DNA of 64,000 nt, taken from contig JAULSN010000006.1 of assembly GCA_033439765.1 (NCBI GenBank), forward strand, positions 3,162,001-3,226,000, in the 5' to 3' direction. A program made the position numbers and the translations under genes. Source of the stretch: Lasiosphaeria ovina (lineage: Eukaryota; Ascomycota; Sordariomycetes; Sordariales; Lasiosphaeriaceae). The notes below the pieces were generated by a model. It did not search any database. It was not told the origin of the DNA and saw only the letters and a list, made by a program, of their open reading frames with translations. Each line of letters opens with the position of its first letter. Positions within the stretch are counted from its first letter, which is position 1. This document shows positions 50,301 to 57,657 of the stretch, piece after piece.

Positions 50301-50931
50301 GGAATCCCACTTTGTCATTGCCAGGCTACAAAAGCGCGGCATCGCCGTCCACATCGTCTCGGGCGATGACGACGGCGCAGTCCGCTCAGTAGCAAAGCAG
50401 CTCGGTGTCCCTGACAGCAACGCGCGCTCGCGCTGCAGTCCTGGAGATAAGCAGGCCTACGTGCAGCAGATCATGGGCGTAACAGAGGAGACTTTTGACA
50501 GCGGAGCCGGGCGAAAGAAGGCGGACGAGCTCCCCGTTGTCATCTTCTGCGGCGACGGAACCAACGACGCGGTCGCCCTGGCCCAGGCCACCGTCGGCGT
50601 CGCCGTGCACACGGGCGACGACGGCACCGGCGCCGACGTGGCCAAGTCGGCCGCCGACGTCGTGCTCATGCGCCCCAGCCCGGCGGGCATCCTCACCGTG
50701 ATCACCGTGAGCCAGAAGGCCGTCGCGCGGATCCGCTTCAACTTCGCCTGGAGCTTCGTCTATAATTTGTTTGCTATCTTGCTGGGCGCAGGAGCGTTCG
50801 TGCACGCCAGGATCCCGCCCCAGTATGCAGGCCTTGGCGAGCTCGTCAGCGTCCTGCCTGTTATTCTCGCTGCGGTGCTTCTGCGCTGGTCCAAGGGGCT
50901 GAAGGATTTGGGTTCCGCTAGTTCTGCATGA
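47383..50931 (+). CDS. crpA: CrpA-like Cu(I) P1B-type ATPase with metallothionein-like N-terminus
   Basis: Intronless, 1182 residues from the ATG at 47383 (CCATGG context). The first ~325 residues hold about 36 cysteines, many in CC, CxxC or CGC clusters (ACGSACC, TCCDDCGH, GGCCGD, ADACC), resembling a built-in metallothionein. A single HMA domain follows with GMTCTGC (~361-367). The catalytic core is complete: MITGESKPVEK (actuator), the ion-binding SCPCAIGLAVP, VFDKTGTLTQGK (phosphorylated Asp), GIKHPVSAAV (P1B-specific HP) and CGDGTNDAVALA. CPC places it among Cu(I)/Ag(I) exporters. The architecture matches fungal CrpA/Crp1 copper-tolerance pumps at the plasma membrane. It is divergent from an NRAMP transporter, which suggests a small metal-homeostasis locus; joint regulation is inferred. 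Confidence 0.95.
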   Translation: MACGSACCAPAQSPVQRLSGSEAEVDVPKLPEQGDTTTDFYEKLEHGASGVVDETSCTPSPAPGQPLQDKATCCDDCGHVTDPVQDDCGCDSTGASEAGGCQDGCCDEASQAGQDNVNGAKTGRGVGASYCTPDAASKEPQTPECCENKQSPCCDETCLDRLALRACEDKNRGAKPKPRVESPCCSTSQCEGANSGRPCGHHIRITRDAYAATLEALGCICRALYALGQESCCLPKERSSADRKRGGSKRISSRSTQRSSVDSCCAAPARSCPSAETPRVVEKAGRSGLPGGTRSSCSGGCCGDTRPQIAANTCADACCAKDEDASSVVRAPESGLADKDSDVDLEKGLSEREHVILSISGMTCTGCETKLKRALASLKPVRNLKTSLVLSRAEFDLDLSTGSVAEIIKHLERTTEFSCHRLTNQGASLDIIAPVDASTFVKQQWPDGVTDVTAVDKKTVQVTYNPKIIGARKLIEQGWHSPVSLAPPRADPTLAAGNKHVRHVGYLTLLSAILTIPVLVLAWAPLPEKRIEYASASLALATVVQVVVAGPFYPKALKSLVFSRVIEMDLLIVLSTSAAFVFSVVSFGYLVAGRPLSTGTFFETSTLLVTLIMVGRYVATLARQKAVESISLQSLQTSAAVLVEEDRSSEKEIDARLLQYGDVFKVAPDSRVPTDGTVLSGSSEVDESMITGESKPVEKRPGSTVIAGTINGCGTLVVRLTRVPGDNTINAIAAMVDQAKLSKPKLQHLADRVASYFVPVVVLLTVITFVIWIAVGVAVRGQSGAEATIQAITYAITVLIVSCPCAIGLAVPMVIVIASGVAAEHGVVFKSAESIEIAHKAAHVVFDKTGTLTQGKLSVVREEYTGGINHDDSAASLLGLLEGIKHPVSAAVAAHLRAKGVSPEQVSDSKVLTGKGVEGTTAGKVLCAGNSRWLNLTSDPRIQTLLAQGHTTFCFTINGVLQAVYALEDTLRPESHFVIARLQKRGIAVHIVSGDDDGAVRSVAKQLGVPDSNARSRCSPGDKQAYVQQIMGVTEETFDSGAGRKKADELPVVIFCGDGTNDAVALAQATVGVAVHTGDDGTGADVAKSAADVVLMRPSPAGILTVITVSQKAVARIRFNFAWSFVYNLFAILLGAGAFVHARIPPQYAGLGELVSVLPVILAAVLLRWSKGLKDLGSASSA

Positions 50932-51427
50932 TTCGGCCTCGAGCTCCAGGCGTACTGTTTGTTGGGTCTTTTTCTCTATCATCTCTTGATCACCTATCCT
51001 CGCCCTCAGTTCCAGCTGTTATTTATTTCATTTCGAAAATAGGTGAATAACTTCTCCCCTGTTGTATCAGTCTTCTACTTTACTAGGTTACGGTCGTGTG
51101 TTCCCAGTTATGATTGGCCAGCAACTTACGAGCTTTCTTTGAGTGACCTTCGATATAAAGCGAAGGATCCCATATTAGTCTAAATGGGAAGCCAACAAAC
51201 CTGGAGTTGTTTACGTCGCAGAAGCGAAATTGCCACGCACCAGTCTGTTCCCCGCCTTTCAATCTCGGTCGCTGCTACGCTGGTTACGAGACAAGGCGCC
51301 TTCGCTATGTTTCGTGATAGCGGCTGGCCCGCTTCCACACAATGGCAAACTGAATTAAATCAAAAAGATACATTTGGCCCCTATCATTGCTTTCTTTCAT
51401 CTCACTTCACGTCCCTTTCCACCGTGC
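50932..51427. other. Intergenic region, no gene seen
   Basis: A 0.5-kb 3' flank of the Cu(I)-ATPase. An open frame from 51184 runs into the CE15 relic but has no supporting features in this part. Confidence 0.4.
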
Positions 51428-51990
51428 CCAGTCATCTCACTCGCAATAGTATCATTGGTCATACACGTCCTGCTGATAGCGACCAGCGCATTAGCTGTGG
51501 CCCTGTCTCTGTCATGCCCAACAGTTCCTGCCAACTTTACTCTCCAGGGAACGCCTTCGTTGAACTTTCCGGATCCTTTCTTGCGAGTCGATGGCAGCCG
51601 CATAACCAAGCGCTCCGAGTGCTCCTGCCGACGGAGCGAGCTCCCAGCTCATCCAGATGTACGAGTGGCGTGATCCCGGGCCCGCCAGACTTACTGACCG
51701 CCTCGATGAACGACTCCCAGCTCGACATCAACATCACGCACAACGGCCGCAACATCAATCTCCGCGCCAACATTAGCCTGCCAGATACAAAAATCCAGGG
51801 CCTATACCCAGCCCTCATCTCCCTGGGCTCGGGCCTGCCGCGGCCCCGAGACCTCGCGGTAATCACTCTCTATCCCGACGAGATGGCGGCCAACGCCGAG
51901 AACATCCGAGGGAAGGGCAAGTTCTTCGACCTGTACGGGCGCAACTACGACAAGGGCGCCATCGCGGCCTGGACGTGGCTCGTGTCGCGC
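51428..51990 (+). pseudogene. Decayed CE15 glucuronoyl esterase fragment
   Basis: Three frames together spell the N-terminal third of a fungal 4-O-methyl-glucuronoyl methylesterase. Frame one: a hydrophobic leader (IVSLVIHVLLIATSALAVAL) without a usable ATG, then SCPTVPANFTLQG, NFPDPFLRVDGSRITKRSE and SCRRSEL. After a one-base shift near 51644, frame two gives QLIQMYEWR. After another shift near 51671-51680, frame three gives PGPPDLLTASMNDSQLDINI, LYPALISLGSG, VITLYPDEMAAN and GKGKFFDLYGRNYDKGAIAA, ending WTWLVSR. Homology stops at about 51990, before the GCSRNGKGA nucleophile region, so the catalytic part is missing. Intact CE15 enzymes are secreted and cut lignin-glucuronoyl ester links in plant walls. 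Missing start, two frameshifts and a truncated 3' end make this a relic. Confidence 0.75.
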
Positions 51991-52182
51991 GAAGATGGGT
52001 ATTTGAGCAGATACTTTGGTCCGCTCTACGCTACTCCAAGTAGAAACTGCCATTTGCTCGAAGAGACTTAAACCAATTCAAGATACAAGTTTTTCCAGAG
52101 TTCTTCCCCAAAGCTCTAGGACAGCGAGTAAAGAAAAATGCACCCGTCCTAGTTCCTTCGTGTCTTGCAATCCAACCCTTCC

Positions 52183-53704
52183 TCACACATGGGGAATCAT
52201 CTCGATCCACGACGGCGTCAGGTACGCGCCGATGGGCACGGCGCGCAAGCTGGCAAAGGCCTCGACGACAATGTAGACGCGGCAGACGAGGAACACGACA
52301 ACAAACACGCGGCCCTGGTAGTTGAGATGCACCCAGCTGAACACGGCCAGGCACGTGGGCACCTCGGCCAGGAACATGAGGTCGAGCACGTACATGGACA
52401 CGACGAGGGCGGGTACGGCGGCGGCCGTGGCGATGCACGCGATCTTCCATAGTAGCGCCTCGGCCGCCGACGGGAAGCCGAAGTCGCCAGCCGGGTCCCA
52501 CGCCGGCGCCAGGTGCGCGCCGCTGTAGATTATCGGCAGCACCACCATCAAGGCCCCCAGCACCCCCCTCTGCACAATGTACAGACACAGCTCCTGCGCG
52601 TCGATGCGCTGCAGCCACCGCGCGTCGAAGTCGGCCACCAGTTTGGTCCGGTTCATGCTGAAGTACTGCGCCGGGTCGACGCCGTCCAGCCCCCCGTACG
52701 CAGCGCGGTCGATCGCCTCAGCCGTGCGGAGGTCGAGGGGTTTCTGTCCATCGGTCAGCCATCTCTCACAACTACACGCAACTGTCCCCGGCCAACCTCA
52801 CCTTGAACCACAGGACATACATCCCGACGGCGCAGGCGACATGTATAAGCGTATGCAGCTCGAGCAGAGTTAGGGGCAGGCCGTAGGCGGCGCGGGCGGC
52901 GCACTGCGCGGCCATCCAGCCGACCTGCAGCAGCACGAGCAGCTTCTGCAGCGTGTTGGCCTTGCTGCGGTCGGCGATCAGGGCGCCGGGCACGCGCAGC
53001 GGCGCCAGCGCGGTGCGCGCGAGGGTGCGCACCCCGCCCGCCGACAGCGTGCGCGCGCTCTCGCCCCCCAGCCCGTCCGCGTCCGGGTACCACATCTCCA
53101 GCCCGCCCATCACCACGAAGAAGCCGTACTTGAGGTCGAACGCGCAGTCGGCGTCCGCGACAGCTTTACCGTCACCACTGCCACTAGTAGCACTATTCCC
53201 AGCTTCCGCCCCCGCCGCCTCCACTTCCAACACACGCAAGTCCCTCACCAGCGCGCGCGCCTCGGTAAACTGCGACCACGCGCAGTAGAGGACCGTCTCG
53301 GGGGCGACGAGCGCCAGGAACGCCCAGACGCACTTGTCGCGCAGCAGGCGCGAGGCGGCGTCGCTGGCGCCGGCGCTGCGGCGCGCGGGGATGTTGAGGT
53401 GCAGCGCCGTGTAGATGCACGCGAACAGCGTCAGCACGCAGCTGTACAGGATGTCGCTCGTGCCGCGCATCTCCGGCGATGCCACCCATGCCGGCGCCGG
53501 CGTCGCGTGCAGCGCGCTGCCGTTGGCTCGGTTCCGCTCGAGCTCTGCCCACACCGCCGGCGCGTTGCCGGGCAGTGCCGCGCCGTGGATGCTGGGGGAG
53601 GAGGGATGCGAGGGTTGTTAGTGTGGTGAACACGCGGTTGCTGTGGCTTTTTCTGTCAGTGAGCGCAGCCAGTCTTGGGTGGGCGGTTTTGCTCACCTCA
53701 TCAT
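52183..53704 (-). CDS. Fungal multi-TM protein of unknown function
   Basis: Exons are 53704-53697 (8 nt), 53591-52802 and 52743-52183 (introns 105 and 58 bp), giving 452 residues. After a short N-terminal segment (MMSIHGAALPGN) come about seven or eight hydrophobic segments: DILYSCVLTLFACIYTALHL, VWAFLALVAPETVLYCAW, LLVLLQVGWMAAQ, LHTLIHVACAVGMYVLWFK, and further ones near the end. The segments TALHLNIP, FDLKYGFFVVMGGLEMW and LTLLELHTLIHV are typical of a large uncharacterised ascomycete family that often occurs near HET-type genes. The 8-nt first exon is needed to supply an ATG; the splice is consensus (AG|GTGAGC, CCCCCAG acceptor) but remains a prediction. The second splice restores LWFK-KPLDLRTAEAI. 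Confidence 0.75.
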
Positions 53705-54464
53705 GTCAGACACTGATCTGGGTGTTGCTTGGTCTCTCAAGGGCCCCTGCAATGGTGTTGAAGTGTCCCCGTGACAATATCAGCATGCATCGACATGTTC
53801 GCGGCAGCACAAGGCCGACCCAAGATTTGAGCACACAAATGTCTGAACAGGACAAGTCTGTGCCTCCACGGGAGCCTAAAATATGGCGGTGGCTGAGTGT
53901 CGCGAGATCGATGGCATGATGCGCATCCATATCTCTCGCCACAGGGCCCCTCGTATGGTGTGGCCGGCTTCAACGGCCGCTGCGGCCTCATCCAGGCACG
54001 ACTAGCTGAAAAGACGCCACATGTTTGTGATCTCCATGCCTCGGTTTGCGAGCCGACAATCGTGGCCCAGAGGAGTTGACTGCTTGACAGCAAGAGCTTT
54101 GGTTTTGTGCAAACTGCAAATGTTTTCAGGGCAAAAGTCGCCAGCCCCTTTTGGTGTCGACTCAGGGGTTGCCCCTACAGTCTCCTTGCCCTTGGGTCAA
54201 CCACGCTTCTTACAAAATAGGGAAATAATTTCGTATAATGCATGCATTTGAGCCTCAGGGTCCGAGTTACGATCATTTATTTTGAGCAAAATTTGGAACT
54301 ACGTCCAGTTAACAGGGTTGTTATGGTTAGTTGCCCAGGGGCATACACATCTGGCTGGCAATGACTCAAATGTCAGTCATGCGGCGTGGTTGTAGAGTTC
54401 TGGAAAACCGCGCCTCCTCCGGCTTGATGAGGTCAGACAAAAGCGGAGAATTATGTCAACAAAT
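53705..54464. other. Intergenic region upstream of tRNA-Pro
   Basis: A 0.76-kb stretch with no gene recognised. Open frames of up to 118 codons lack features. Confidence 0.4.
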
Positions 54465-54553
54465 GGGCTGTTGGTCTAGAGGTATGATTCTCGCTTTGGG
54501 ATTCCCACAAGTTCTTCTGCGAGAGGTCCCGGGTTCAATCCCCGGACAGCCCC
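54465..54553 (+). tRNA. tRNA-Pro (TGG anticodon) with a 17-nt intron
   Basis: The acceptor stem GGGCTGT pairs with ACAGCCC. The D arm is GGTCTAGAGGTATGATT, which includes box A. The anticodon stem CTCGC/GCGAG encloses TTTGGG with anticodon TGG. A 17-nt intron (54501-54517) lies after position 37, the canonical place for nuclear tRNA introns, and is also found in yeast tRNA-Pro(TGG). The T arm CCGGGTTCAATCCCCGG includes box B. A T7 run at 54566-54572 should end pol III transcription. Confidence 0.95.
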
Positions 54554-54565
54554 ATCACATGATTC

Positions 54566-54572
54566 TTTTTTT
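54566..54572 (+). terminator. Pol III T-run terminator of tRNA-Pro
   Basis: Seven consecutive T residues, 13 bp after the tRNA end. Confidence 0.75.
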
Positions 54573-54954
54573 GGCGTTCCAACCCCTGGATTGCGGGGGT
54601 TCGCACTGTCGCGAATCTTTTTAGAGTTGCCAAACGCGACGTTATCGGCGGTAAATATTGACAATCCCGCACTTCGCCGCTTGGCGACTAAATGCCCCCT
54701 TTTGCAAACCGAGAATAGTGAGATTTAAAAGAGCAAAAAATAGCTCTTCGATCCCACAGACAATAACCCTCGATACCCCCAATTCGTAATTGGCTTTGAC
54801 CTCCTTGGGATGATTGGCGAGCCATGCACGTGCTCGGTTTCAGCTCTCTAGATTTCAGCTCACGACAAGAGACTCGAGCACCCAGCAGAGCCTGTTCTCA
54901 TCCTTTCCACAGTTTCAAGGCTCACCCAAATACCCTCAACACGACTCAGTCACG
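54573..54954. other. Short intergenic promoter region
   Basis: A 382-bp stretch between the tRNA-Pro terminator and the multi-TM gene. The downstream gene's frame is open here for 47 codons before its ATG, without conserved features. Confidence 0.4.
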
Positions 54955-56496
54955 ATGGATGAAGCTATTCCCGCGTCAGCAGCCACGGCATGCGACTGCG
55001 ACGACGGCAACCAGTTCTCGCACGCCAATGTTTTCGGCATGTTGCTCACGCTGCAAATCTGCCAGCTCACGCAGCCGTACGGCAGCCTCCTGTTTCGCGG
55101 GCTCAGCGGCTTCCTCTGGCGCACCAACCCCGTCTCGTCGCTCGTCGAGGCCTGCATCGTCTTCTGGTATCTCAGCAAGGTGGCATATCACTCCCGGTCG
55201 CAGAGTTGGGTTGGCGTCTTGGAGAGGCTCCAGTATACTGCGGCCGCGCTGCTGCTACTCCGGGCCACGATAGCCGGCGAGCAAGACGACGGCCTCATGG
55301 AGAAGCTCCTCACAGGCAGCTTCTTGGACCCAGACGTCCCAGACCAGCTGCCTCCACTTGGATTCCGTGATCCAGACGAAGGCGAAGGCGAAGGCGAAGG
55401 CTCTTCGACAGCGCATAGCCAAAACTCGCCATCAGGTTTTGCGCGACGGCGAACCACTGAGCTCGAGGACAACATGCCCCCTGGTGCTCACGAACTCGAA
55501 TCTCGTCGCGTGTCCGAAGGTCCAGCCGCGGAGAAGTCGCGCATTCTGAACCAAGCCCTCGGCTCAAACGCGCTTGCCCGTCGTGAAAGCCGCATAGATC
55601 TGGTCGCTGGCATATCGGTTCTCCTGGTAATGCTCAAACTGGTCGCAATCCAGCACGGGAGCTGGATGTTCACGACCCTGTGTCTGATCATGATTGTCGG
55701 CTGGGCGGCAATCCAGACCCTTCTCCTGCTCCTCCATTCCCGCTCCATGGACGAGATCGACATGGCCATCGTGGTCCGGACCACGCGGACCCTCAACCAC
55801 AGCCTCACCGGCGCTGAAGACAACTGGCTGCATCTCTACATGGCCTTCCACCTTCCCTTCTTTGGCTATCCGAGCTACCTGTTTGCATTCGGCGACTGGG
55901 ATCCCCAGGGCCATTCGGGGGTTCTCTATGTTTTGTTGACCGTGTGGTATGCCGTTGTCTACGTCGTATCCTCTCTCGCTTTCGTCATATTGTGGCCCAG
56001 CTCGATTTCTGGCTGGATCGCACTTCTTACCGGCTCGCTCGACAACACTTCCAGATATTTCTGGAAGCGACTACTGTTGTTTATTTTCTTGCTCTTTCCC
56101 ATGACCACGGCCATGGTATTCTCCACCATCCATTTCGCGGAAAAAGCCAAGCACATTCTCGGTACCAACAACATTTTTCCCGAGATAGGGGCCAAGGACT
56201 TTTATATTTTCCAGCTCCTTTTAAACTACGATTCGCGTGCCCTCCAGATACTCCTCCACGACATGTCCAACCAACTCTCAAATGTGCTCTTTTTTGCTCT
56301 TGCTCTGGGCCTGATGGTCTTTTTGTATTCTTTTCTTTTCGTCCCGTGGTCTACCAAGATCGACCCACCGAGATCATTGCGAGTGTGGGTATCGATTGGC
56401 AACACTTTGTTTGGCGGAGCTGTCTTCTTGTTCGTCCTGTTGTGCTATGATCCCCAAAACACGTACCAGCCAGACTGGACAGAGTGGCTGGGATAA
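54955..56496 (+). CDS. Multi-transmembrane protein of unknown function
   Basis: Single exon, 513 residues from ATG 54955 (CACGATGGATG). The frame is open upstream but an earlier start is not supported. Near residue 40 a hydrophobic part begins (NVFGMLLTLQICQLTQPYG), followed by a segment around SLVEACIVFWYLSKVAY. A hydrophilic loop (residues ~125-215) contains an EGEGEGEG run and many Ser/Arg residues. Then come about six strong membrane segments (LVAGISVLLVMLKLVAIQHG, LCLIMIVGWAAIQTLLLLL, VLYVLLTVWYAVVYVVSSL, LLLFIFLLFPMTTAMVF, VLFFALALGLMVFLYSFLF, TLFGGAVFLFVLLCY). It ends NTYQPDWTEWLG. No transporter signature was recognised; the pattern resembles uncharacterised fungal membrane proteins. 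Confidence 0.8.
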   Translation: MDEAIPASAATACDCDDGNQFSHANVFGMLLTLQICQLTQPYGSLLFRGLSGFLWRTNPVSSLVEACIVFWYLSKVAYHSRSQSWVGVLERLQYTAAALLLLRATIAGEQDDGLMEKLLTGSFLDPDVPDQLPPLGFRDPDEGEGEGEGSSTAHSQNSPSGFARRRTTELEDNMPPGAHELESRRVSEGPAAEKSRILNQALGSNALARRESRIDLVAGISVLLVMLKLVAIQHGSWMFTTLCLIMIVGWAAIQTLLLLLHSRSMDEIDMAIVVRTTRTLNHSLTGAEDNWLHLYMAFHLPFFGYPSYLFAFGDWDPQGHSGVLYVLLTVWYAVVYVVSSLAFVILWPSSISGWIALLTGSLDNTSRYFWKRLLLFIFLLFPMTTAMVFSTIHFAEKAKHILGTNNIFPEIGAKDFYIFQLLLNYDSRALQILLHDMSNQLSNVLFFALALGLMVFLYSFLFVPWSTKIDPPRSLRVWVSIGNTLFGGAVFLFVLLCYDPQNTYQPDWTEWLG

Positions 56497-56669
56497 GATA
56501 TCCATTTGTGATGTTAATGGAGAAGGCCACCGACTCCGAGTCATGTTGGTTCCCCTTAACAATAAGGTGTCCGCTCCCATGCTCCCCGCCAGATCCACAA
56601 CCGTCAAGCCCCCTACCTACGTATCCACAGTTACCACACATGAATTACAACCAGCTTAAAAAGAACCTC

Positions 56670-56742
56670 GCCCGGCTAGCTCAATCGGTAGAGCGTGAGA
56701 CTCTTAATCTCAAGGTTGGGGGTTCGACCCCCCCGTCGGGCT
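56670..56742 (+). tRNA. tRNA-Lys (CTT anticodon)
   Basis: The 73-nt gene has acceptor stem GCCCGGC/GTCGGGC, a D arm with TAGCTCAATCGGTAGAGC (box A), anticodon stem TGAGA/TCTCA with loop CTCTTAA giving anticodon CTT, and a T arm with GGTTCGACC (box B). The T stem is an unusually long G/C run. There is no intron. A T9 run at 56776-56784 is the likely terminator. The 3' half and 20 bp of trailer recur inverted at 57605-57657. Confidence 0.95.
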
Positions 56743-56775
56743 CAATTCCCGTCGGCGAGTTCGTTTCTTCTGCTG

Positions 56776-56784
56776 TTTTTTTTT
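56776..56784 (+). terminator. Pol III T-run terminator of tRNA-Lys
   Basis: Nine consecutive T residues, 34 bp after the tRNA end, are the first long T run downstream. Confidence 0.7.
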
Positions 56785-57235
56785 ACCTTTTGTCTCTTTC
56801 CTTTACCCGTTTCCTTTTTGTGTAAAGTACTTAACTAGTATTTAGCAAATTCTGCTCCAGGGTCATCAGATTGATATGTTGTCGAAAACGAACATAAAAC
56901 GTTGAACCCCGTGGACAAGATCTCGTGAGATTGCCGCGCGGCGCGGACACCGATTTTGTCTGTCTTTTTGTCAACTAGGTACGTAAAAACACACTAGTAA
57001 CCTTAATCATTAGGTGGCAGAGACAGCCAACAGTGCTTGTCGGTTCCATAGATACCTAATGTGCAACTGGTACATCGATCTTCCACCACTAATTATATAT
57101 TCCTTGTCATCTCTTGGATCGAATCCATCAATGTGGCAAATCACTTCCGTTCTAACCCTCTACTATTCTGGAAACTCACAAAGGGCCATCCATTTCCAGA
57201 TAGTTACCTTCAAACTACCTTATTGTTTGTATGCG

Positions 57236-57258
57236 CCCCCCCCCCCCCCCCCCCCCCC
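57236..57258. repeat. Homopolymer run of 23 C residues
   Basis: An uninterrupted C23 tract, exceptional for the window. It may mark a fragile or poorly resolved site. Confidence 0.85.
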
Positions 57259-57604
57259 AGTGCTCAGCATGAAACAGCTCTGCTTCGAGCGGGTCTCCTC
57301 GGCGCTGCTGTGTGTTCCGCTCCTCAACCTGCCGCCGCCAACACCAGCAGGTCAATGTCGTGTACTATGATACGACAACTGGTAAGCTGTAACGTGGAGC
57401 ACTTCCAAAACATCAGGTCCGCGCACAAGACCTGTTGCCCGCGCAGCTTTGCGACCCCGGAGCAATGTCTCGCCCGCAGAGAGAGACCGAGATGCTCGTG
57501 AAGGTTGATGACTGCCTTAACTCCACGTGTCGCGGCCAGATACGATGCCAAATATGAAGGCCTCCTGCAACTAGCAACTTGTGCGGCTCAAAGACGCAAA
57601 AAGA

Positions 57605-57657
57605 GAACTCGCCGACGGGAATTGGGCCCGACGTGGGGATCGAACCCACAACCTTGA
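57605..57657 (-). pseudogene. tRNA-Lys 3'-half relic with trailer
   Basis: On the minus strand this 53-bp stretch matches positions 56710-56762 of the intact tRNA-Lys locus with four mismatches. It includes the T arm (GTGGGTTCGATCCCCAC), the 3' acceptor strand CGTCGGGC and 20 bp of identical downstream trailer (CAATTCCCGTCGGCGAGTTC). The 5' half, D arm and anticodon are absent, so it cannot make a tRNA. Confidence 0.8.

Noticed and set aside
51184..51640. Open frame running into the CE15 relic
   Set aside because: Only the part after about 51680 matches CE15. Upstream, the conserved residues are in a different frame, so this is not a real N-terminus.
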